Below are positions 21,340-31,867 of a stretch of 64,000 bases of DNA, piece by piece. The stretch comes from Acanthosepion lycidas (lineage: Eukaryota > Mollusca > Cephalopoda > Sepiida > Sepiidae), in contig OZ010595.1 of NCBI GenBank assembly GCA_963932145.1, positions 92,898,617 through 92,962,616 of the forward strand, given 5' to 3'. The notes under the pieces are model-generated. The model worked only from the letters and a program-made list of their open reading frames with translations. It ran no database searches and was not told the origin of the DNA. Position numbers and translations under genes: made by a program. Position 1 is the stretch's first letter. Every line of letters starts with the position of its first letter.

Positions 21340-21422
21340 TTATATATCGATTATTGCACAAAATTTAATGACTGAATCAATAAGCTGTCAGATCCTCATA
21401 CGTCGAAACCAACAGAGAGTCC

Positions 21423-21423
<1 letters not shown>
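21340..21423. repeat. Repeat X4, copy 1
   Basis: CTGAATCAATAAGCTGTCAGATCCTCATACRTGGAAAC... is repeated inverted at 63813-63876. Both copies sit against (TA)n tracts. Confidence 0.7.

Positions 21424-21474
<51 letters not shown>
21424..21474. repeat. (TA)n microsatellite
   Basis: About 50 bp of uninterrupted TA. Confidence 0.97.
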
Positions 21475-21475
<1 letters not shown>

Positions 21476-21554
21476 TGACTGTCAACTCACAAAGTGAGTA
21501 TGACCATCACTGATATGTCCAGTACATCAGTTAAGCTCCCACCCACAACACTGT

Positions 21555-22840
21555 ATTCATTTGTTGTGTGAATGACAGTGGCTCATACACCAGCCATCAA
21601 TCTTGTTACATATATGGCATGTCAAATCATCTCCAGGTGGTGGAAGTTGACTTTGAATGCCATCACTTCCAATGTGTCTTTTTATATGCACTGTCAGGCC
21701 TGACCTGGACTTGCACACTCTAGTGCAGGTCGGGCATTCAAAGCATGCCATTACAAAATCGTCATATGCAATAGACTGTTTGTGTTGGTGTGCTTTCTGG
21801 TGATTGAGCAGACCTGCCCTGGACAGACATATCTGACTGCATTGGGAACATGACCAGGTTGGCACCTCATGGCAATTCAGGGGTCCCTTCTGAACTCTTC
21901 TTTTCAGTTCTGTATATTTTTATGATGCCTCATGGAAGATCTTGACACCATCAAAAATGCCAACCCTCCAAGAAACTCAGTCTTCAACTAGAGTCTCCCA
22001 GTTATCTAGGCCAATATTGCACTTGTATAGTGACTATTTAATGCAATCTTTGTAACAATGTTTTGGCTTGTGCTTCAGTCTTTTTACCATTTCCAATTCT
22101 CCATACATTGTTTTGGTATTCTGTCTTCTGCTATATGAATAATGTGGCCTGTCCATCGCAATCTGCATTTGTGTATAATTGCTTCCACAGAGAGTGACTA
22201 GGTTCTTTGTAGAACAACAGTGTCAGAGGTGTGAGACATTCAGTAGATTTCAAGCACAGATCAAAATTGATGAAAATGTTCCAGTATCTTTAGATGTCTG
22301 CGATAGTCTACCATGTCTCATGTGAATATAGCAGAGATGACATTTTTTTTGTCTGCTTTTTTATGCTCTTCTGACTCCAAACATGGAACTTCTTAATCCA
22401 TAACACTATCTCATCGTCAAGGGGTAGTTGAGGGTGCTACCAAGGTATACAAATTTGTCTAATACCCCAGGGTGAATACCATCAACATAAATTGATGACT
22501 ATATAATGAATTCCTCAGACAGGTTGAAATATCATCACTGTCTTGTCAAGGCTGATGGACAGTCCAAAACCTTTACATGACCTTGATAGTCAATCCATGA
22601 ACTCCTGAGCATGCTGAATTCTGTGTGTGACCAGGTCACAGTCATCAGTATGGAGAAGGTTGCGCACAAAACTAAAAAAGATTTTTGTCTTTGCTGCAAA
22701 CCTACGCATGTTGAAAAACTTGCTAGTTGACCTGTATCTTTGCCTAATACCATGATGGCAGTCACTGAACGCATCAAGCAGTACAATTGGAAAGTAGATA
22801 GAAAACAATATATATATATAGCATATTTATATCCAAGCAT
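21555..22840 (-). pseudogene. LINE-Z: RT fragment with C-terminal C2H2 zinc fingers
   Basis: On the minus strand from about 22790 down: DAFSDCHHGIRQRYRS, KFFNMRRFAAKTKIFF, RNLLHTDDCDLVTH (the LFADDC catalytic block as LHTDDC, about 22655-22620), QHAQEFMD; then near 22160-22050 LRWTGHII, KQCMENWKW and YKDCIK; finally CSQCSQICLSRAGLLNHQKAH and CPTCTRVCKSRSGLTVHIKRH (21850-21670), two C2H2 fingers. Many invertebrate LINEs end in a CxxC...SRIGLxxHxRxH tail after LRWxGHxxRM. Domains are in the correct order with several frameshifts, so this is a decayed retrotransposon, not a host zinc-finger gene. Confidence 0.8.
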
Positions 22841-22841
22841 T

Positions 22842-23390
22842 TTTGGTTGAATAATCTAGACATATATGGACTCTATATAAAAAAATCTAATAACCACAAG
22901 ATTAATTATGAGAAACAATGTCTTAAAATGCCTATAAAAGCAATGTTTTGGGATATTACATGCATATCATTCTTTACTCTTAATTTTTAAATTGACGATA
23001 ACAGAGTGTTCATAATTATAACGGTACATTTCATGCTCATTTACAAAAAAAATTTACAACTATCAATTATCAATTCACTCCTGAAGATGATCTTGGATGT
23101 GATTGAAAGTACTTGGGAAAAGAAAAGAAATGAGGAAAACTACAGCTTCTTCCTTAATCAGTTTAATAACAACATTAAGAAATTAATCTGTGAATTTAAG
23201 AGGATTAAAATTAAAAAAAAAAATAGACATAATATGTCCAGTCTATATTACACATATGTGTGTGTGTGTGTGTATAGACAAATAGACTATTGTATCCATA
23301 TATAAAAAATATAATATGTATCCATTTAGCTCTCTGGGGAAGGACATGTGAATTTGTAAACAGTGACTATTATGGCTGATAATGCAAGAC
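22842..23390. other. No gene recognised
   Basis: AT-rich. A 99-codon lysine/asparagine-rich frame at 23006-23305 looks like chance. A (GT)n run lies at 23256-23273. Confidence 0.5.
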
Positions 23391-23392
23391 TC

Positions 23393-23602
23393 TTCGGTAA
23401 AGGGAATCGAGTTCTTTCAGTTACTGTGTGTTTATCTAAAAATAAATATGCTTAAAATTCACTTTCTTCCCTGCCATGCACCAACAGTTTAGGGGTAAAA
23501 TCTCCAACTGACACCAATTCAGCCGGGTTTTGATCCTAGCTAGAGGCAACCGGACGCCACACTGATGAGCTGTGATACAGGAAAACAGTCTGCTTGTGGA
23601 TG

Positions 23603-23608
<6 letters not shown>
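23393..23608 (+). mobile_element. TA-flanked repeat S6 with hammerhead, copy 1
   Basis: Same sequence as 29322-29537 in reverse complement: GGTAAA..GAATCGAGTTCT, GTTTATCTAAAAATAAATAT, TTAGGGG, a box-B-like GGTTTTGATCCTAGC, AGAGGCAACCGGAC and then a hammerhead core. A (TA)n tract starts directly at its 3' end. No coding capacity. Confidence 0.8.
23557..23599 (+). ncRNA. Hammerhead ribozyme motif in S6 (copy 1)
   Basis: Core CUGAUGA at 23562-23568 and GAAA at 23581-23584. Stem II CUGU/ACAG has four pairs with one unpaired G before it. Cleavage triplet GUC ends at 23590. Upstream CCACA (23557-23561) matches downstream UGUGG (23595-23599), but four extra bases (UGCU) disrupt stem I next to the cleavage site. 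Core intact, stems imperfect. Confidence 0.6.

Positions 23609-23636
<28 letters not shown>
23608..23636. repeat. (TA)n microsatellite
   Basis: Begins exactly where repeat S6 ends. Confidence 0.95.
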
Positions 23637-23638
<2 letters not shown>

Positions 23639-23994
23639 ATCTAGAAACTAGTCATCATTTCATCAAATGCGTGTAAATTCATCATGGAAGAAATGGAACC
23701 AGATTCCAAATTCCAAATTCTAGGAATGAGAAAATCATCGCTACAAAAATGATTTGAGCCAAGAACCATTTGTAACATTATCAAATTTTAATAATTGTCA
23801 GAATAAAAATTGTTGACTTTATATATTTACATAAGTTCGACAATTTTTCTAGATGATCCTATAACCTCATAAAAGGTGATCCACACATGACTTCTTGCTC
23901 ATTTGCCGTTCTATGTCCAAAGACTACAGAGTCAGCACCACTGCCATGACAAAAACAAAAAAGCACACTCTGGATATCAGGAATTATCTACTGG

Positions 23995-24062
23995 AAGAGT
24001 AAAAGAAAGGAAAAGGCTGCAGAAATCTCTCCAAGCAGTTTGACTTCCTGATGAGCTTTGTT
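23995..24062 (+). pseudogene. LINE-A fragment
   Basis: 'gaaaggaaaaggctgcag..tctc...cctgatgagctttg' parallels 9580-9625 (GKRNKKRLQ...YLMSLC). Confidence 0.5.
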
Positions 24063-24081
24063 CAAGGATTGAACTCACCAT

Positions 24082-24721
24082 TACTATTAAAGTTGGTTGC
24101 ACTATTTATGTTGTTTGAACTGTTCATCTCATTTTTGTTACTATATTCACAACATTTCAGCCATTGTACAATCATTTCAGCCATTGTACAATCCAACCCT
24201 ACTTCAGGGCATATACATTGGAATTTTGAACTGAATCCTTTATTTCGTTGACTGGGGTAGATTGTTCTAGTTCCACATGCCAGTGACTTGACCCAATGAG
24301 TTTTGTGTTCAATACCTGGCCTCAGCAGAGGTGAAAAAATTCTTGGAGAATTGAGTTACTAAAGGGAAATAACTGAAACTGAGATATCCAAAAAAGGCAT
24401 GGCATGTGGAACTAGAACAATTTACCCGCGTGTATAAAATAAAGTGTTCTGTTCGAAATTCCAATGTATATCACCTGCAGAAGGCCACAGCATAGAATGG
24501 CTGAAACATCATGAATATGACAATAAAGATGAGGACAACTCTCTGAATAAAGTAAATAGTTACAATACTTCATCTCAGAAATATAGACAGATCCTGAAGA
24601 AGGCCAGAGCATATAATGACTGAAACCTCATGAATATACCAATAAGGATGAGGACAACAGTCTGAACAAAGTAAATAGTTACAATACTTCATCTCAGAAA
24701 TATAGACAGATACTATTAAAG
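24082..24721. mobile_element. S1 fold-back insertion with 11-bp TSD and tandem tails
   Basis: Perfect 11-bp duplication TACTATTAAAG at 24082-24092 and 24711-24721 bounds the insertion. The inverted left arm runs to about 24283. The sense right arm starts at about 24284 with box B (GTGTTCAATACCTGG), then body, then two tandem tails of period 119 bp (hammerhead-like CCTGCAGAAGGCC at 24474 and CCTGAAGAAGGCC at 24593). Tandem and inverted terminal copies are a known habit of Penelope-like elements; the link here is inference. Confidence 0.8.
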
Positions 24722-25035
24722 CGTTGGTTCATTAATCTGGTAACATAGTAATTGTGAGTTCAATCCCTGGGCCAGGCAGTTTTTACTTGGACTCAGTGCA
24801 AAAGGCTGAACAGTACTAAAAATAAGAATTAGATGAGACACATAAAGCAAAATGGGAAATGGAATGAGGACAGTCTACTGAATTAGATTAAATAAAGAGT
24901 TCATTTCAGAATTCACTGTAAGTTACCCAAACCGATCTACATCTGATGAAGATCAGAGGTTTAACTGGCCAAAACGGAATAACAATAGCAAAAATGAGTA
25001 TAATAGTCTGAATGTAAATAGTGTAAATAATAAAA
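24722..25035 (+). mobile_element. S1-related SINE
   Basis: Head GCGTTGGTTCATTAATCTGG, box B GTGAGTTCAATCCCTGG, a divergent body, then CUGAUGA..CUGGCCAAAACGG (24956-24987), the most canonical form of the S1 tail core, and the tail AATGTAAATAGTGTAAAT. Confidence 0.65.
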
Positions 25036-25210
25036 ATTCCTCTTGTATAAATCAACTATAGGATAAAGTCTACTCTGAAATTGACCAATTCCAGTAGATA
25101 TTAGAAATATTTAGTCTATAGAGCAATATTCTTAAATATGGCAAAAAAACCATAACGATGTTACTAAACTATCATGGTTTCCACACCTCAGACATTCAGC
25201 TTGGTTTGGT

Positions 25211-25329
25211 GATAGATGGATGTGAACAAACTAAGAGAGAGATAGATAGATGTGAACAGAATAAGATAGATAGATAGATAGATGTGAACAGAATAAGATA
25301 GATAGATAGATGTGAACAGAATAAGATAA
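25211..25329. repeat. GATA-containing minisatellite
   Basis: About four imperfect units of GATGTGAACAGAATAAGATA with variable GATA expansions between. Confidence 0.9.
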
Positions 25330-25382
25330 TGCCATACACTGTTTTATATAATAATATAACTATTATATATGTTGCATAGACT

Positions 25383-25402
25383 TATATATATATATATATA
25401 TG
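25383..25402. repeat. (TA)n microsatellite
   Basis: Short TA run. Confidence 0.9.
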
Positions 25403-26025
25403 GAGAGAAAGGGATGAGGAGGAAAGGAGAGAGAAGAGAGACTATGATATATATTATAGTTACTTGTCCTAATGAAGATATGCAACTTGCTTACCTGTGA
25501 AATTTCAGTGCTGGAAGAAATGTCTGTGTGTATTCGACTCTAAAACTTCAAATTTCTCAAGCAGTTCTATAGATGACAGAAGCTGACTTGATTTATAGAA
25601 TTGTTGGCCGACATTGCTGCAGGAGTAAGCCTTTTCCTATTTCCCAAATTAAGTCACACACTTGGAGAATCAATTTTCAATGTGGTACTTCAGTAAGAAA
25701 CTAAATAAACTAGCTGAAAACCCACCCTACTGATGCAATTCTAAACTACTTCCTTCAAGCAGTATCAAAGGAATTTAGGCTTCAATAAAACATCATGGAT
25801 ATTATCTATAAAATTAATTATACTTTATTTGGAGATCATCACCATCAAGAACTCTTGAATGATATTTAATTTAAATATCTGATCAGATTTTGCTAAAGAT
25901 TTCAAGTAGGAAGATTTTTTTTAAATCTGCTCATTTTACTGAAGCCATAAATACAGGGATAACTAAATAAGTTAATAATCAACATCACCAATTGCCTTGA
26001 TCTATCTACTATCCTTCTCCTCATC
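25403..26025. other. No gene recognised
   Basis: Nothing identifiable in about 620 bp. Confidence 0.5.
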
Positions 26026-26029
26026 CTTT

Positions 26030-26120
26030 CCTCTATCACTCCTATCTGCTCTCACTCCAAATCCTCTGTAACCCCTTGCGTGCCAGTGGCTTCCCACCTT
26101 GCTTGGGGTGAAATGCTTTA
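26030..26120 (+). mobile_element. LINE-B 3' end fragment
   Basis: 'tgtaacccct...gccagtggcttc..accttgcttggggtgaaatgct' followed by an A-run, the LINE-B tail. Confidence 0.7.
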
Positions 26121-26494
26121 AAAAAAAAAAAAAAAAATAGTTAATAAATATGATTTATGGACTCTTCGTGATTATTGATTTTGCTACAAATGTACAGTAA
26201 GATGATTTGTAAAGTTTTGATTTCCTGGAAAATTTTGTTTAAAAAATCATAGAAAAAGTTAAACTTTGGATTCTGGGAAAGGAATTTTCAGCTAGATATC
26301 TCAAGACTCTAATGAACACAAAGTTAGAGTCCAAATTCACAAAACATTTATATTGTAAACATAACTTACCATAAAAACTTAAAGAAGTTTTGGAATTTTC
26401 AAAAACTAATAAGTTAATACACATTAAAGGTTCCTTCCTTCCTTAAATGGTATATATGATGCATACATGTCTCTTTATGAATCCATATTGACTT

Positions 26495-26740
26495 GGCAGA
26501 AGAGTTCCCACAGTAGGCTGCCATTTGTTTCTGTAGGAGAATGGCCACCAACCAAGGCTACAGCACCCAGTCAGTTCTATTATTTAACCCATAGATAAGG
26601 AGAGAAAAGATGGATTCTTACCTTTCCCAAGAGTATTTCTATGCAAGTGAATGTAACAAACTCAATTGGAATTTGCTCTCCAATTTCTCATCCCAAGCCA
26701 TTATCCATTACACCACCTGCACATCCAAGCTTACAGCACC
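26495..26740 (-). mobile_element. tRNA-derived SINE S4
   Basis: On the minus strand the head GGTGTAATGGATAATGGCTTGG is a box-A-like start, followed about 30 bp later by a box-B-like CAAATTCCA, then TAGAAATACTCTTGGGAAAGG. The match to 59690-59905 extends over most of its length. Confidence 0.65.
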
Positions 26741-27049
26741 TGATATTTCCTCAGTGGTCACCCATCTAAGCTTAACATTGCTTAAACAACGATTAACTGG
26801 TGTTTCAATGTGAAATGGCTGTAAAATGCATTAAATATCAATGTATCTACTGTGTTTTATAACATAAATTCTATATTACGAAATGGACAAAGTCCAACAA
26901 TTTAATTATTAAAGATATATTCAGGCCGGTAAATGTTATTTAATACTGTTTATTATAAACAGAGCATTTACTTAAATACTTGTATCTATAACGTTAAACA
27001 TAAAAATATCTTTAATAATTAAACATAAATTCTCTTGCAAACATTTATG

Positions 27050-27415
27050 TTTAGTATTCAGGATGTGAGTGATCATGACTCTCCACAACTTCCAATCCGT
27101 TTTGGCTCTGTGCATTATTTTGTTAATATCCTTTCCAATCCCTGTTCTACCATCTATTTACACAAGCTTGTTAAGTAGGTTACTTACTGTTTTCCTCTTG
27201 TTCACTTGCAATTTCTTGCCTTCCGTATGTCCTGGGAGTATCAAATTTTCTAACCCTTCTTTCCTCATTATGTGTCTCAAAAATTTCAGCTGTCTCTTTC
27301 TGATTCTAAGAATTAGTGTTTTTTCTGTTCCCATTATTCCTTGTTGCTTACATATCCAGTCCATGGTACACTCAACATTCTTTTGTAGATCCAAATCTCT
27401 TTTGCATCAACTCTA
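27050..27415 (-). pseudogene. LINE-A C-terminal fragment
   Basis: On the minus strand: WICKQQGIMGTEKT, LILRIRKRQLKFLRHIMRKE and GLENLILPGHTEGKKL, then 'ggcaagaaattg..' and the LINE-A 3' end 'agagtcatgatcactcacatcctgaa'. About 75 codons stay open, one of the better preserved LINE-A ends. Confidence 0.85.
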
Positions 27416-28385
27416 TTCTTCCTCTGTTATGAAATTGTTGATTTAATCTGATATAACTTCATCAGGCAAATAGATTTCTATTTCTCCCTGGTGAAAGAAC
27501 CCTAAGTTTATATACAACTGAATGGGCAGGACCCATTTCAACTGCAGGTGGAACAAGTCAACTTATTAAAGCACTAATTTACATTAGCTGAAGGCTATGA
27601 GTTCAATACTTGTGATGGGTAGTAAATCTACATTTGAGCTATTTGACACCTTAACAGAAATTGTCCAAGATTCATTCTTATATTGAAAATTGATACCACA
27701 TGGCAGTTCAAGATTCTTTTCTTTGTTTCTAACAATATTTTCTTTTCTCTTGATATTTAGCTGAGTTTCTGAAAGACATCTTTTGCTGTCCCTATGTGCC
27801 TTTGTGTGCTTAAATATTAGTGTATCAGAAAGTTCACCTTTGCATATAAAACACAAGAGATAAATCTGAGTTATTTCTTAGGTGATAAAAAGGTTTGTAA
27901 ATCAAGATGGGTTTATATGCAATCAAAGATAGCCTGTTTTATTGTTCATTTATATAAGATTGTTTTTTTCTTTTTAATTTGAGCATGCAGTCATTTGTAT
28001 AAATTAAAGCTATTTTATTTGCTTTCACACAAATACCCTTTGGAAAGATATAGATTTGTTCCCCCCCTCTCCAGCTATGAGTTAAATAACAAATTAGACT
28101 AAATTTTTTAGCCTTGATTGACAGTAAAAGAATATCTATGACTTTCAAATCAGTTGGGTGTTGGGCTCGCAACTCCAACTTATAAAGCCCTGTTTGCTAT
28201 GGAAACCACAGCAGCAATGCCTAATATAGCAAGGTTGTGGCCCTACGTGCCACAGGGAGTCTACTGGGTTAATATACATACACAATGCAGAAATTAATAA
28301 AAAAAAATATCAATATTGCAATATAAAATGAATATATCAAAATCAATGTAACAGGCCCTCTTCATTTTGTACCTCAACAAAATAA
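27416..28385. other. No gene recognised
   Basis: AT-rich. Two minus-strand frames (27584-27856, 27939-28178) have no recognised domain. Confidence 0.5.
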
Positions 28386-28387
28386 AT

Positions 28388-28705
28388 TTAAGTGTATGAC
28401 TAGATTGGCAACTAGGTCTCACCATTCTGCTATTGAACAATCTAGATGTAGCTATATATTCTATTCTTAGAGTTTCTTTTCTCGCACTTGTCACCTGTGG
28501 AATACTATTCTGATTTTTTTTGCTTCCCTGTCACCTCCAAACATGAAAACTTTAAATGTAATGCCAGTTACTATTTTCTCTCTTCACGAAACTTGTTCTT
28601 TTATTGTCCTATCTCGAAACCAAATTTTTCACATTCTCTTCCACTTGCAGTAACCACTTGTGTCTTAGTGGCATTATTACTTTGCTTGGAGTAAAATGAT
28701 TAATA
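28388..28705 (+). pseudogene. LINE-B C-terminus and 3' end
   Basis: RLATRSHHSAIEQSRCSYIF-like block, FFSRTCHLWNTI, 'aactttaaatgtaatg', then the tail 'cttgtgtcttagtggca..ttgcttggagtaaaatgat'. Confidence 0.7.
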
Positions 28706-28842
28706 TATATTATGATAATGACATTTTTTGTTTCTGGGTGAGGAACTTTTGTTCAAAAGTAATGAAATAGACATGAATTTATTTTAGTTCTTGAACCATA
28801 TATGCAATAAGTGTAAAAAATCAAAATATTTCATAAGCTGTT

Positions 28843-29045
28843 TTTTTCAATTTGCTCATAATATAATTGGATAGTACTTTTTAATGTAGTTGCTATAGCA
28901 TAACATAGAAATTTACAAAAATTGCAAACTTGTAAAAGTTTGAATTTTCAATTTACTAATGATATAATTGGATAGTACTTATGTATTTTTTAACGTATTC
29001 AACAGTTTATATCTATAGGATAACATACAAAGTTACAAATAAACA
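28843..29045. repeat. Tandem duplication, period about 110-120 bp
   Basis: TTTGCTCATAATATAATTGGATAGTACTT...TAGCATAACATA..A at 28850-28910 recurs as TTTACTAATGATATAATTGG..AGTACTT...TAGGATAACATA at 28952-29030. Confidence 0.75.
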
Positions 29046-29263
29046 AATAGTTCTAAAAGGTTCCATAAAGTTTTAGAAGACCCCAGAAAATCATAGTACT
29101 ACTATGCTTATATATGATTTTAGAAATGTGTTGGGTGGGGTGACATTTTTTAATAAATAAACTTAATTTAAACCTGTTTTCATTATTTTTGAACAAAGGT
29201 TAATCAAATTATGATAGAAGAACTCAATTATTTTACAAAAAGTTTTACAAAAACTTCACAACC

Positions 29264-29306
<43 letters not shown>

Positions 29307-29320
29307 ATATATATATATAT
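29264..29320. repeat. (TA)n microsatellite
   Basis: TA tract with a GTATGTA interruption that directly abuts the ribozyme end of S6. Confidence 0.95.
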
Positions 29321-29321
29321 A

Positions 29322-29534
29322 TTGCCATCCACAGACACACTGTTTCACTCTATCACAGCCCATCAGTGTGGCTAGATGTCCGGTTGTCTCTAGCTAGGAT
29401 CAAAACTTGGCTGAATTGGCATCAGTTAAAGATTCTGCCCCTAAGCTGTTGGCACATAACAGGAACAAAGGTGAATTTAAGCATATTTATTTTTAGATAA
29501 ACATATAGTGACTGAGAGAACTCGATTTGATTTA

Positions 29535-29537
<3 letters not shown>
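29322..29537 (-). mobile_element. TA-flanked repeat S6 with hammerhead, copy 2
   Basis: Reverse complement of 23393-23608 over its full length of 216 bp, with (TA)n on both sides, so the element borders are well defined. Box-B-like GTTTTGATCCTAGC lies upstream of the ribozyme core. No open frame. Confidence 0.85.
29329..29371 (-). ncRNA. Type I hammerhead ribozyme motif in S6 (copy 2)
   Basis: On the minus strand: stem I CCACA (29371-29367) pairs perfectly with UGUGG (29333-29329). Core CUGAUG is followed by G where A9 is expected (29360). Stem II has G-U, C-G, U-A with a 7-base loop. GAAA is at 29346-29343. Stem III ACA/UGU has three pairs with loop GUG. The cleavage-site C of GUC is 29334. 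All three stems form. Only A9 to G departs from the catalytic core. Confidence 0.75.

Positions 29538-29578
<41 letters not shown>
29538..29578. repeat. (TA)n microsatellite
   Basis: TA tract at the other border of S6. Confidence 0.95.
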
Positions 29579-29579
<1 letters not shown>

Positions 29580-29582
<3 letters not shown>

Positions 29583-30985
29583 TTTATTAAGTATAGCTTG
29601 GACTAAACTCATTATTATTTTGTTTTGCATGACCAGCTTCTTAACTATTAAATCATGAGAAAAATCTACTCAATGTGGAGAGCATTCAACAAACAAAGAA
29701 GATATAATGAAAAGTACTTTTCAAATATGCTTAAAATATAACATATAAAATGAATATATATTGTTAGCATGAAATAAAAATGTGAAATATGGAAATTAAA
29801 AAAAATTACTTGAAAAGAAACTGAAGAAAGCAAAATGATTGTTGGAATCTAAGAGGCATGAAGAAATCAACAGAAATCAGAGAGCAGACCAAGGTAAGAG
29901 ATATTACAGATTGTGTTCAAAAAACAAAGGGAGGTTGCTGGGACACACAGAAGGAAAGATAACAGGTCGAGCAAAAGGTTGTGAGAGTAGCTAATACTAC
30001 AGCAAAAGGCTAGAGAAAAGATTAAAAGATGGCATAGCAATGTTTGCAGAGAATCCCATAGAAACAATCATTAGGGAAGGATTTGGAGAAGACATTTTTC
30101 CTGCTGTGTGCTGATGATTTTTGACGATGATGTTGATGAGAGTATATGTGCATATGCACATGTTGTGCTTGTGTTTCTTTTATAGATGAGAAACACTGAT
30201 TTTATCGACTTATTTTGTTGCTCTGCATTTTGGGGCCTTAATGCAGAATCCTTTTATTGAATTGTGAGAATGGGCCGAGTGATTTTAAAAATGAATGGAA
30301 AACAAAAAAAATAGAAAATAAAAATTACAATTTTATTTTGCGATAAATCAAAGGGAAAGAAAAGCCCTGAGTGAGCCAGGAGACTGCCCTTAAAAAAACG
30401 CAGGAGTTCTTGAATAGAAAGAAGAAAATCAATAAAAACGCTTATTGCAGTTCAGGTAAAACTATGCTTATTTATTAATAGCAACAATAAAAGTTACCAA
30501 ATTCAACTTGAGAAACCCAGGAGACGTCATTTTCATAGAAAATAATTCTTCCTCTTTGTATATTAAAGTTTTATTACTCTTTCCTCCATGTACTTTTTTC
30601 CTTTCAATTTTATTTCGCATTCTCACTTATGGTAAAAATCAATAAATGCTTTATCGTCTAACTTCAAAATATGAGGCATCATGTCAAAGACATTTGACAA
30701 TAGAACATTGGGGACCAAAAGAAATTCTTTTATTTTTGACTTGTAAACAAAGTACTTTAGCATCTTTTCTAAGAATAACCTTAAAAAAAGACAAATTACA
30801 AAAAAAAAAAACGAGAGGGAGAAAAGTTGTGGAAAAATTTGAAAAAAAATTTTCTTAACTCTTTTCTTTCTGTGAAGATTTATAAAATTTTTTGGAAAGG
30901 TTTTGAAGAAAAAAACAAAAATAAGAATTTCATGGCATCTTCACATGTCTTTTAATTTAATACACTCTTAAGTTACATTCAATGA
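29580..30985. other. No gene recognised
   Basis: About 1.4 kb, partly purine-rich (29790-30070, 30290-30440). Frames at 29867-30067 (minus) and 30646-30858 (plus) are unrecognised. Confidence 0.5.
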
Positions 30986-30989
30986 TCAG

Positions 30990-31800
30990 TGAAAGTATTC
31001 TGTGTTCATGCTCTTTATATAGAGATTTTTGATAAAATCCAAAGAATCAGCAATATTACTGGTCCTGACCTGGCATCTCGGCTTCAGTCATTTTCCCAAC
31101 ACCTTAAGGTTATGTCCCTGTGTCTTTTCTATAATAAATACTTCTGTGCTAATTGTTTGGATGAACTCTTCTCATATTTGTAAATACTCATTGGGGCTAG
31201 TTTTTAGAATTGTTGTTTTATTCCCCTCCCCCCACAGACAATGAATTGTAAATATGGAGACTAGTAAGTATTTTCATAGAGACAAAGAGGTATTATGGTG
31301 GATGTAGTAAGAAAGGTATGTAAGAATGTGTTGTTTTGGTGTATGGAATATTGTTTGTATGATTGGGTCAGTGTTTGTGGCTAGCTAAGTTATCGTTAAG
31401 ACAGAAGAAGACTGTCCTTTTCCCAATCCCCACTTCGGCCTTTTGCTACATTTCTGTGTATTAAACAGAATGAATATTGCTCTTCTCTGTGATAGCTGGA
31501 CATTTTGAATTTAAGTAATAGACTGGCATCAAGATCTCATCAATTTTCAGTTGAGTTGGCTAGATGAAGCCATAAATTCTATGCCAAGAGTTTCTTTTCT
31601 TGCACTTCTCACTTGTGGAACTTTCCAGTCAACTTTAATCTTCAAAAATTTAAATGCAATGTTGTTATCTACTGTCCTGGTTGATCTTTTTCTTTTTGCT
31701 CATTAGTAATGTTTTCATTTTCTAATACTTCCACACCTAGTAGTCTGCTTGTGTCTTAGTGGCTTTATTGCCTTGCTTAGGATGAACATGATTAAAAAAA
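30990..31800 (+). pseudogene. LINE-B C-terminus, split by a 320-bp insertion
   Basis: 30990-31190: KIQRISNITGPDLASRLQSF, then VMSLCLFYNKYF and NCLDELFSYL. It resumes at about 31510 with RLASRSHQFS.., SFFSCTSHLWNFPVNFNLQKFK and ends with the tail 'gtgtcttagtggctttattgcc'. The 31190-31510 stretch (with 'tattaaacagaatgaatattgc') is foreign and unassigned. Confidence 0.75.
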
Positions 31801-31867
31801 AATTTGGTCATGTGTTCTTGGTAAACTGGGATTTTCTTTCCATATGAATGAATAAGAAAAAAGACAA

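Noticed and set aside
21557..21865. Host C2H2 zinc-finger gene
   Set aside because: The RT and LRWTGH blocks lie immediately upstream in the same orientation, so the fingers are the tail of a LINE.
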